DNA of 64,000 nucleotides. It comes from Gillisella taibaishanensis. Its GTDB lineage: Bacteria; Pseudomonadota; Alphaproteobacteria; Rhizobiales; Rhizobiaceae. Where the stretch lies: NCBI RefSeq assembly GCF_001938985.1, contig NZ_MKIN01000023.1, positions 244,055 to 308,054 of the forward strand, read 5' to 3'. A model generated the notes under the pieces. The model saw only the letters and a program-made list of their open reading frames with translations, did not search any database and was not told the origin of the DNA. Position 1 is the first letter of the stretch. The number at the start of each line of letters is the position of its first letter. Made by a program: the position numbers and the translations under genes. This document shows, piece after piece, positions 56,619 to 64,000 of this stretch.

Positions 56619-57104
56619 TCAGGCGACGGCAGAGGTCGGGATGACCAGTGCCGTCTCGTCACCCGAAAACAGCCGTGCCAAATCGATGATGACCACGAAG
56701 CCGATCTCGCGGCGCACGACGCCATGGATATAGTCAGAGCGCCAGCGGATACCGATGTCGGGTGCCTGCTCGATATCAGCATGGCGGAACGGGATGACTT
56801 CAAACACCTTGTCCGCGACCACGCCGACCGCAAGACTGCGGTCGTTCAACGGCACATCCATAACCAGGATACGCGTATGCGGTGTCTTGACCGTGCGCGT
56901 CATGCCAAGGCGCAGGCGAAGATCGATCACCGGCACGCCCTGGCCACGAACATCACGCAGACCCAGCAAGTAATCCGGTCCATGCGGGATCTTGAAAGGC
57001 TCTTCGTGGTCGAGAATTTCCCGGACCACAGCGACGGGCACGGCAAAGACTTCTTCACCCAGGCTGAACGTCACGAATTGCGATTCTGTCGGAAGTCCTG
57101 TCAT
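56619..57104 (-). CDS. cheW: Chemotaxis adaptor CheW
   Basis: A 161-residue CheW that links receptors to the histidine kinase CheA. It shows 'FVTFSLGEEVFAVPVAVVREIL', 'YLLGLRDVRGQGVPVIDLRLRLGM' and 'VGVVADKVFEV'. ATG 57104 is one base from the stop of the upstream receptor gene, so the two are coupled. No cheA or cheY lies in the window. Confidence 0.93.
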   Translation of the reverse strand: MTGLPTESQFVTFSLGEEVFAVPVAVVREILDHEEPFKIPHGPDYLLGLRDVRGQGVPVIDLRLRLGMTRTVKTPHTRILVMDVPLNDRSLAVGVVADKVFEVIPFRHADIEQAPDIGIRWRSDYIHGVVRREIGFVVIIDLARLFSGDETALVIPTSAVA

Positions 57105-57105
57105 G

Positions 57106-58914
57106 TTACGCGCTTTCCTGGAAGAGACGATCCTCATCATCGGGACCACCCATGGACAGGTCGAGGGCAAAGCCCTTGGCCCTTGCCTGCTGGGCGGAAA
57201 CCGTTTGAGACGAAGCGGGTTGGCGGGGTTTGGCGGATGGCGCGGCCTTAGCCTTGGCCGCAGCGTTTCGGCCGGCCGGCGGCGTCAATCGGCGGCCATT
57301 GCCGTTTTCGACCTTGAAGAAGGCGATGGAGGCCTGCAGTTCCTCGGCTTGGGCGGCCAGCTCTTCCGATGTCGCCGACATCTGCTCCGATGCACCGGCA
57401 TTCTGCTGCGTCACCTTGTCGAGCTGCTGGATGGCTTCGTTGATCTGACTTGCGCCGATATCCTGCTCGCGGCAGGCGGCCGAGATTTCCGAAATAAGCT
57501 CCGCCGTCTTTCTAATGTCAGGCACCAGCTTATTGAGCATTTCACCCGCTTGTGTGGCAACCTGCACCGTCTCGCCGGACAGGGTGCTGATTTCAGCCGC
57601 GGCCGCCTGGCTGCGTTCGGCAAGCTTGCGCACTTCAGAAGCAACAACTGCAAAGCCTTTGCCATGCTCACCGGCACGGGCCGCTTCAACAGCCGCGTTC
57701 AAGGCAAGAAGGTCAGTCTGACGGGCGATTTCCTGAACGATCGAGATCTTCTCGGCGATGGTGCGCATGGCGCCAACGGCACGGTTGACCGCTTCGCCAG
57801 ATGCTTCCGCATCCTTGGACGACTGGCGAGCAATCTTCTCGGTCTGAGCGGCATTATCAGCATTCTGCTTGATGTTAGCAGCCATCTCTTCCATCGAGGC
57901 AGACGCCTCTTCGGCAGACGATGCCTGTTCCGTTGCACCCTGGCTGACCTGTTCTGAGGCGGACGACAGCTGCTGGCTACCGGAGGACACATTTTGACCA
58001 GCTGCTATCGCGTCACCCACGACCCCACGCAGACGCTCGACCATCATCTGGAGAGACTGACCAAGAGTATCCTTGTCCGACAAGGGTGCTGGAGTTACGG
58101 TCAAATCACCGTTGGCGATCTGGTCGGCAATCTGCGCGGTGTTACGCAGATTGGATGTCATGCGCTGCATGCTATTGATCAGATCCTTGATCTCATCATT
58201 GGACGGATGATTGATCTCATAGTTGAGATCGCCGATAGCGACAGCATCAGAAAGTTCAATCCCGCGTTTCAGACCGCGAACGATCGACATCGAAATCCAG
58301 ATGGCGATTGCGATAGCAACGACTGCGCAGAAACCAATGCCTGAAATGACAAGCAATTTGGCTGAATCGTAGATTGCGACACCTTCCGCAGCAGCTTTAT
58401 TACCACCTGCGCTGTTGTATTCAACAAGCTTCAACAGGGCATTGGATGCATCGTCGTAAACCTTCTTGCCTTCGCCATTGTAGATGGCCATGGCTTTGTC
58501 TGTTTCATTGTGCGAGGAAAAATCCACGGCCTTTTCGTGGAATTTCATATATTCCTTCCAGAGTTGCTGGAAGTTTTCAAACAGCGCGCGCTCCTCGGGA
58601 GAGCCAATCAGCGTTTCGTATTTCGACTGAAGCTTGGCAATGGAATCGGCTAATTGGTTCTGTTCGCCGAGCCAGCGTTTCATGCCAGCATCATCTTGTG
58701 AGATGACGTGCTGCAATTCGGCAATCCGAAAGTCCGACGTCATCGTATTCAAACGATTAGAGGTATCGACACTCGGCATCCAGTTCGTTGCAATCTCGTT
58801 CGCCTTGCCATTGACGTTGCCGATCTGGGAAAGACTGAAAATCCCGAGTACGGCGATCAGGACCACGAGAAAACCGAAAGATAGTGCTAGCTTAAGCTTG
58901 ATGGTGAAACGCAT
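57106..58914 (-). CDS. Methyl-accepting chemotaxis protein, two HAMP-like units
   Basis: A 602-residue chemoreceptor. TM1 (8-28) and TM2 (about 188-210) bracket a four-helix-bundle sensor domain (4HB_MCP type). The HAMP region reads as two units, with 'GDL' at each. The signalling domain contains the hairpin tip with '[31 protein letters not shown]', here split as its halves. The C-terminus ends in a conserved acidic 'MGGPDDED' tail. The ligand is unknown. It directly precedes cheW. Confidence 0.92.
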   Translation of the reverse strand: MRFTIKLKLALSFGFLVVLIAVLGIFSLSQIGNVNGKANEIATNWMPSVDTSNRLNTMTSDFRIAELQHVISQDDAGMKRWLGEQNQLADSIAKLQSKYETLIGSPEERALFENFQQLWKEYMKFHEKAVDFSSHNETDKAMAIYNGEGKKVYDDASNALLKLVEYNSAGGNKAAAEGVAIYDSAKLLVISGIGFCAVVAIAIAIWISMSIVRGLKRGIELSDAVAIGDLNYEINHPSNDEIKDLINSMQRMTSNLRNTAQIADQIANGDLTVTPAPLSDKDTLGQSLQMMVERLRGVVGDAIAAGQNVSSGSQQLSSASEQVSQGATEQASSAEEASASMEEMAANIKQNADNAAQTEKIARQSSKDAEASGEAVNRAVGAMRTIAEKISIVQEIARQTDLLALNAAVEAARAGEHGKGFAVVASEVRKLAERSQAAAAEISTLSGETVQVATQAGEMLNKLVPDIRKTAELISEISAACREQDIGASQINEAIQQLDKVTQQNAGASEQMSATSEELAAQAEELQASIAFFKVENGNGRRLTPPAGRNAAAKAKAAPSAKPRQPASSQTVSAQQARAKGFALDLSMGGPDDEDRLFQESA

Positions 58915-59066
58915 CGCTGTGCCCTTTTAGAAAGATTTCCGCCCCAATTTTCCGCGTCAAGGCTGATTTCATTCAACCTTGAGCGACCGATTGATCGGTA
59001 GAGCGCAGCCCATCCATCGGCCTGCGTGAACGGTCCCGACGCCACAGTCGGGATCTTCAAAATGCA

Positions 59067-61100
59067 CTAGGCAATCTGCCTGAAATCGTCATCCTCATCG
59101 TCGGGTCCGCCGACGGAGAGATCGAGAGCGAAGCCTTCAACACGCGCTTTCTGCGCTTTGACAGTTTGAGGCTTCGCCGGGGTGCGTACAGGACCAGGTT
59201 GCTCGGGTTTCCGACTTGCGGTTACTTTATGCCGCAATTCTTTTTTAGATGATAACATCGCATCCACCTTGAAGAAGGAGATCGATGCCTGCAGTTCCTC
59301 GGCCTGAGTCGCCAGTTCTTCCGACGTCGCCGACATCTCTTCGGATGCGCCGGCATTCTGCTGCGTCACCTTGTCGAGCTGCTGGATCGCTTCGTTGATC
59401 TGGCTGGCACCGATATCCTGCTCACGGCAGGCAGCCGAGATTTCGGAAATCAACTCAGCCGTCTTTCTGATGTCAGGCACCAGACGGCTCAGCATCTCAC
59501 CGGCTTCGGTTGCCACCTGCACCGTCTGACCAGACAGCGTGCTGATTTCAGCGGCAGCCGCCTGGCTGCGTTCGGCAAGCTTGCGCACTTCAGAGGCAAC
59601 AACTGCAAAGCCCTTGCCATGCTCACCGGCACGGGCGGCTTCAACAGCTGCATTCAGCGCGAGAAGGTCGGTCTGACGGGCGATTTCCTGAACGATCGAG
59701 ATCTTCTCGGCGATGGTGCGCATGGCGCCAACGGCACGGTTGACGGCTTCGCCAGATGCTTCGGCATCCTTGGACGACTGGCGAGCAATCTTCTCAGTCT
59801 GGGCAGCATTATCGGCGTTCTGCTTGATATTGGCAGCCATCTCTTCCATCGAAGCCGAAGCCTCTTCGGCAGACGATGCCTGCTCGGTCGCACCCTGGCT
59901 GACCTGCTCTGAAGCAGACGACAGCTGCTGGCTGCCCGACGAGACGTTGTCCGAAGCCGACAGTGCGTCGGCCACAACACCACGCAAGCGCGCCACCATC
60001 GACTGCAGGGCAAGGCCCAAAGTATCCTTATCCGAAAGCGACTTTGGCGAGACCGTCAGATCGCCATTTGAAATCAGGTCGGCAACGCCAGCAGTATTGC
60101 GCAGATTGTAAGTCATGCGCTGCATAGCGATGCCAAGCGTATCGCGGTCGGACAGCGGCTTAACGTCGCCGGACAGATCGCCCGAGGCGATCAATTCCGC
60201 AACCCCAGCGGTGATGCGCAGGTTGGTGACCATGCTGCGCATCGATAAACCCAACACATCCTTGTCCGAGAGCGGTTTGACGTCGATTGCGAGATCGCCA
60301 GCCGCGATCCGGTCGGCAACCGCCGCAGTCTCGCGCAGGTTGCCAGTCATCACATTGATCGTATCGACAAGATCCTTGATCTCGTCATTGCTCTTGATCT
60401 CGATTTTCTGGTCGAGATCGCCGGTAGCAACGCCGTTGACCACAGCAGAAATCTTGCGCAGGCCACTGCCAATACCAATGGCGATCCATAGCGCGGCGAT
60501 GATTGCGATCACCGTTGCACCTGCGGCCACGGCCATCAGTGCCAGCTTGGTGTTCTGATAGAGGACATCGCTATCATTGTCGGCCTTCGCCATGGCCTGC
60601 TTCTGGATATCGATCAGCTTGTTGATCGCTTCGCCGGTCTTGGCAGCCAGCGTGCGCAGTTCACCATTCGAAAGCGCGACGGCATCCTCGATCTTGCCGC
60701 TGGCCACAGTCCCAGGCAGTTTCGCAGAATTATCCTGGAATGCCTTGGTGGTGGTGATCACCTGTTCCCAATAAGGCTTGCCCTGCGGGCTAGCAATTTC
60801 GAGGCCACTTTCTGCAAGATCAAGCAGATCTTTGGTATTGGCATCAGCAGCCTTGAAATATTTGTCCGCCTCAGCTGCATCTTTTGCAAGGAGCGCGTTT
60901 TTCTGAGCGCGGATAGCTTCAGACATCTTTCCGGATGCCGAGAGACCATATTCAAGCCGCTTGACCGGACCGTCGATAATGTCGGAAGTGGATTGATTGA
61001 TCGTCGAAAGGCTGGAAATTCCGTAGAGGGCCATGGCGATCAGCATGACGATCATAAGACCGAAGGATAAGGCCAATTTTAGTTTGATCGTGAACCGCAT
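59067..61100 (-). CDS. Methyl-accepting chemotaxis protein, four HAMP-like units
   Basis: A 677-residue chemoreceptor paralogous to its neighbours. TM1 is at about 8-28 and TM2 at 187-210. Four HAMP-like units follow, with GDL at residues 228, 269, 308 and 347, before the signalling domain. The signalling domain is almost identical to that of the other receptors here. The tail ends '[15 protein letters not shown]'. ATG 61100 is chosen; an in-frame TTG at 61127 is less likely. Confidence 0.92.
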   Translation of the reverse strand: MRFTIKLKLALSFGLMIVMLIAMALYGISSLSTINQSTSDIIDGPVKRLEYGLSASGKMSEAIRAQKNALLAKDAAEADKYFKAADANTKDLLDLAESGLEIASPQGKPYWEQVITTTKAFQDNSAKLPGTVASGKIEDAVALSNGELRTLAAKTGEAINKLIDIQKQAMAKADNDSDVLYQNTKLALMAVAAGATVIAIIAALWIAIGIGSGLRKISAVVNGVATGDLDQKIEIKSNDEIKDLVDTINVMTGNLRETAAVADRIAAGDLAIDVKPLSDKDVLGLSMRSMVTNLRITAGVAELIASGDLSGDVKPLSDRDTLGIAMQRMTYNLRNTAGVADLISNGDLTVSPKSLSDKDTLGLALQSMVARLRGVVADALSASDNVSSGSQQLSSASEQVSQGATEQASSAEEASASMEEMAANIKQNADNAAQTEKIARQSSKDAEASGEAVNRAVGAMRTIAEKISIVQEIARQTDLLALNAAVEAARAGEHGKGFAVVASEVRKLAERSQAAAAEISTLSGQTVQVATEAGEMLSRLVPDIRKTAELISEISAACREQDIGASQINEAIQQLDKVTQQNAGASEEMSATSEELATQAEELQASISFFKVDAMLSSKKELRHKVTASRKPEQPGPVRTPAKPQTVKAQKARVEGFALDLSVGGPDDEDDDFRQIA

Positions 61101-61377
61101 TGTCGTTCTCACATTCTCCTCCCCCAAGGGGAATTCCAGTTTCCACTCAGAGCTACATCAGAGCTCCGCAACTAATAGAAAGGCTATCGTCAAAGGGTTA
61201 CCAGGCAATTTAACAACTTCGAATTTTATTAAATTCTAAGGTTACCCGGCGTTTTTTATTGCATCTGCACATGTTGCATGACGTCAGATTTTGTCGGTAT
61301 CCGACCTGTCAGGTCGCAACATCTAGAGGGTAAGCGGTCGGTGAAGCGGCACTGCGCCTCACCGACCCAGAATTGCG

Positions 61378-63312
61378 TTATGCCGGCTGGCGGAACTCCA
61401 GATCCTCATCATCGGGACCACCCATGGACAGGTCGAGGGCAAATCCCTTGGCCCTTGCCTGCTGGGCGGAAACCGTTAGAGACGGAGCGGGTTGGCGGGG
61501 TTTGGCGGATGCTGTGACCTTGGATTTGGCCGGCGTGGCGCGGGCGGGAGCTTGCGGAGCCAATTTGCGGCCGCTGCCGTTTTCGATCTTGAAGAAAGCA
61601 ATCGAGGCCTGCAGTTCCTCTGCCTGAGCCGCCAGTTCTTCCGACGTCGCCGACATCTCTTCGGATGCGCCGGCATTCTGCTGCGTCACCTTGTCGAGCT
61701 GCTGGATCGCTTCGTTGATCTGACTTGCGCCGATATCCTGCTCGCGGCAGGCAGCGGAGATTTCCGAGACCAATTCTGCGGTCTTGCGGATGTCAGGAAC
61801 CAGACGGTTCAGCATCTCGCCGGCTTCGGTTGCCACCTGCACCGTCTGACCAGACAGCGTGCTGATTTCAGCGGCAGCCGCCTGGCTGCGTTCGGCAAGC
61901 TTGCGCACTTCAGAGGCAACAACTGCAAAGCCCTTACCATGCTCGCCGGCACGGGCCGCTTCGACAGCCGCGTTCAAGGCAAGAAGGTCGGTCTGACGGG
62001 CGATTTCCTGGACGATCGAGATCTTCTCGGCAATGGTGCGCATCGCGCCCACGGCACGGTTGACCGCTTCGCCTGACGCTTCCGCATCCTTGGACGACTG
62101 GCGAGCGATCTTCTCAGTCTGAGCGGCATTATCGGCGTTCTGCTTGATATTGGCAGCCATCTCTTCCATCGAGGCCGAAGCCTCTTCGGCAGACGATGCC
62201 TGTTCCGTCGCACCCTGGCTGACCTGCTCTGAAGCAGACGACAGCTGCTGGCTACCCGACGACACGTTGTCCGAAGCAGACAGTGCGTCAGACACAACGC
62301 CACGCAAGCGCTCCACCATCAGCTGCAGGGCCTGGCCAAGCGTATCGACATTCGAGCGGGGCTTTGGCGAAACCGTCAGGTCGCCATTGGCAATCTGGTC
62401 AGCAATAGAAGCGGTCTCGCGCAGATTAAGCGTCATCGTCCGCATGGCGATGCCAAGAGAGTCCTTGTCTGACAATGGCTTGATATCTTGCGACAGGTCG
62501 CCTTCGGCAATCCGGCTGGCGAGCGTTGCCGTTGCCCTCAGGTTTTCAGTCATCACATTGATCGTGGTGACCAGGTCTTTGATTTCATCATTGGTCTTCA
62601 CCTCGACCTTCTTGTCGAGATCGCCAATCGCTACGGCATCAGCAACGGACGCAATTTTGGCAAGCCCACGGTTTATGCCGAGCGCTATAGCAAAGGCCAC
62701 CGCGATCGAGATGAGGAGAAGTGCCACAATGCCCGACAGCAAGATCGTGCGAGACAAGGCATATTCTGCATTCGTGGCCTGATCTGTCTCTTCAAGCTGA
62801 GTTGAAATAGCAGCGTTGACGTCATCGACACGCGCCAGCATAGCATCAGCAGCCTTGGCCCCCTCCGCCATAGACATGACGCCAGCCTTCTGGTTGCTTT
62901 CAGGCGTATTTTCTGCAGCAAGACGCAGAACTTCTCCCTGGGTCTGACGCCAGCTGATCAGAGTTTTTTGAAACTCGGCCAGCGGAGCCAGCAGTTTTTT
63001 ATCGGTCGTATCCCCCAGCTGGAGGAGGGCCTTGTCGATCTTTTCCTGCTGCTTTTTGACATTGTCGATTTGGCCAGCGATCTTGACCGGATCAGTGGCG
63101 ATGATGGCATTTTTTTCATAGCGCAGGGCGGCCAGAACGGCATTCGAAAGAGCGCCGGCATCACGCAGATTTTCGGCAGGCCCTTTCACAATAACAGTTA
63201 TCGCGTCGTTCAAGGATGAAAGCTTGTCGATCGACAGTGCAGCCATGGCACCGGACAACAAGATGATCAATCCGAACGCCAGCGCCAGTTTTAGTTTGAT
63301 TGTAAACCGCAT
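61378..63312 (-). CDS. Methyl-accepting chemotaxis protein, three HAMP-like units
   Basis: A 644-residue chemoreceptor paralogous to its neighbours, starting '[13 protein letters not shown]'. Its sensor domain differs strongly from the others, while the signalling domain is nearly the same. Three HAMP-like units lie between TM2 and the signalling domain. The tail ends '[15 protein letters not shown]'. The open frame extends six codons further upstream, but the conserved start in all paralogues is MRFTIKLK. Confidence 0.92.
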   Translation of the reverse strand: MRFTIKLKLALAFGLIILLSGAMAALSIDKLSSLNDAITVIVKGPAENLRDAGALSNAVLAALRYEKNAIIATDPVKIAGQIDNVKKQQEKIDKALLQLGDTTDKKLLAPLAEFQKTLISWRQTQGEVLRLAAENTPESNQKAGVMSMAEGAKAADAMLARVDDVNAAISTQLEETDQATNAEYALSRTILLSGIVALLLISIAVAFAIALGINRGLAKIASVADAVAIGDLDKKVEVKTNDEIKDLVTTINVMTENLRATATLASRIAEGDLSQDIKPLSDKDSLGIAMRTMTLNLRETASIADQIANGDLTVSPKPRSNVDTLGQALQLMVERLRGVVSDALSASDNVSSGSQQLSSASEQVSQGATEQASSAEEASASMEEMAANIKQNADNAAQTEKIARQSSKDAEASGEAVNRAVGAMRTIAEKISIVQEIARQTDLLALNAAVEAARAGEHGKGFAVVASEVRKLAERSQAAAAEISTLSGQTVQVATEAGEMLNRLVPDIRKTAELVSEISAACREQDIGASQINEAIQQLDKVTQQNAGASEEMSATSEELAAQAEELQASIAFFKIENGSGRKLAPQAPARATPAKSKVTASAKPRQPAPSLTVSAQQARAKGFALDLSMGGPDDEDLEFRQPA

Positions 63313-63513
63313 GAGTAATACTCCAGTCATTCGGAATGAGAGCGGGTATAGTTTGAATTATGTATCCAAGAGTTGTGGCGCAGGTCAGCCATTCGAAGAC
63401 ATGCCTCGTCGTGGCTTGAAGACATGCGCCGGCAAAAGACCTTTGAAGATCTGATCGAACTGACAGTTCAGTCTGAACAGCGCAGTATTTGTTCGCGCCG
63501 TTCAGGTTAGATC

Positions 63514-64000
63514 TTAGGCGATGTGACGAAACTCCATGTCTTCGTCATCAGGTCCGCCCATGGAGAGATCCAAAGCAAACCCCTTGGCGCGCGCCTGCTG
63601 CACAAGAACAGGCTGGCCGCCACGGCGAGGCGAGCTGGCCTGACCAGCAGCCTTTCGGGCAGGTTCCCGCTGAGGCCGTGACGCCGGTGCGGCGGCAGCC
63701 CGAGCTGCCGACTTGCGTTGAGCGCTGTCAACCTTGAAGAAAGCAATCGAAGCCTGCAGTTCCTCAGCCTGAGCCGCCAGTTCTTCCGACGTCGCCGACA
63801 TCTCTTCGGATGCGCCGGCATTCTGCTGCGTCACCTTGTCGAGCTGCTGGATCGCTTCGTTGATCTGGCTTGCGCCGATATCCTGCTCGCGGCAGGCCGC
63901 CGAGATTTCCGAGACCAGTTCTGCGGTCTTGCGGATGTCGGGGACGAGGCGATTGAGCATGTCGCCGGCTTCGGTTGCCACCTGCACCGTCTGGCCAGAC
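63514..64000 (-). CDS. Methyl-accepting chemotaxis protein, partial at window end
   Basis: The C-terminal 162 codons of a fourth receptor of the same group. It contains the end of the signalling domain ('[26 protein letters not shown]', given in part), a variable Ala/Arg-rich linker, and the tail '[15 protein letters not shown]'. The N-terminal part lies beyond the window. Confidence 0.9.
   Translation of the reverse strand, partial: SGQTVQVATEAGDMLNRLVPDIRKTAELVSEISAACREQDIGASQINEAIQQLDKVTQQNAGASEEMSATSEELAAQAEELQASIAFFKVDSAQRKSAARAAAAPASRPQREPARKAAGQASSPRRGGQPVLVQQARAKGFALDLSMGGPDDEDMEFRHIA

Overview
The window looks like a chromosomal segment of a member of the Rhizobiaceae (Agrobacterium/Allorhizobium/Rhizobium group). 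Pointers are the high GC content, a SAM-II riboswitch before metA, a second RpoH with an EcfG-type promoter, the obg-proB-proA-nadD-rsfS-rlmH order, the ctpA-yibQ-rppH order, and intergenic palindromic repeats of the rhizobial kind. The genes are mostly core metabolism and housekeeping with a few accessory islands. No CRISPR array, prophage or intact insertion sequence was seen.

Layout. 1-6 kb: end of an MFS transporter, aldose 1-epimerase, a CoxE-like VWA protein, an acetyltransferase, metA with its SAM-II riboswitch, and a MoxR ATPase gene split by an apparent 1-bp insertion. 6-13 kb: rpsU, thiamine pyrophosphokinase, an ABC-F ATPase, and an ABC membrane transporter whose ATPase motifs are all degenerate. 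13-17 kb: thiBPQ thiamine uptake operon behind a TPP riboswitch. 17-23 kb: M48 lipoprotein protease, rpoH2, htpG, bfr, bfd. 23-32 kb: rlmH, rsfS, nadD, proA, proB, obg (one strand), then an EEP-family phosphatase, two acetyltransferases, rpmA and rplU, and tRNA-Ser(CGA).

The most unusual region is 32.2-37.9 kb. It is an RNA-repair locus: the sigma-54 activator RtcR faces away from a sigma-54-type promoter, a Ro60 orthologue (rsr), a 750-bp non-coding block, and a divergent rtcB ligase. By hand-folding, the block contains four tandem Y-RNA-like transcripts. Each has a two-part end stem interrupted by a conserved internal loop (AUGC(C/A) on the 5' side), and each encloses a tRNA-like module arranged in circularly permuted order. 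A fifth tRNA-like module lies between the second and third. rtcA is not present.

38-54 kb: two divergent KpsS-like capsule genes, purH, a heparinase-like protein, rsmB, htpX, an SDHAF4-like protein, an EnvC-like factor, ctpA, yibQ, rppH and an orphan ParA. 54-64 kb: a chemosensory cluster (cheB, cheR, cheW) followed by at least four paralogous chemoreceptor genes with near-identical signalling domains but two, three or four HAMP-like units. At least two dispersed palindromic repeat families occupy the gaps between genes.
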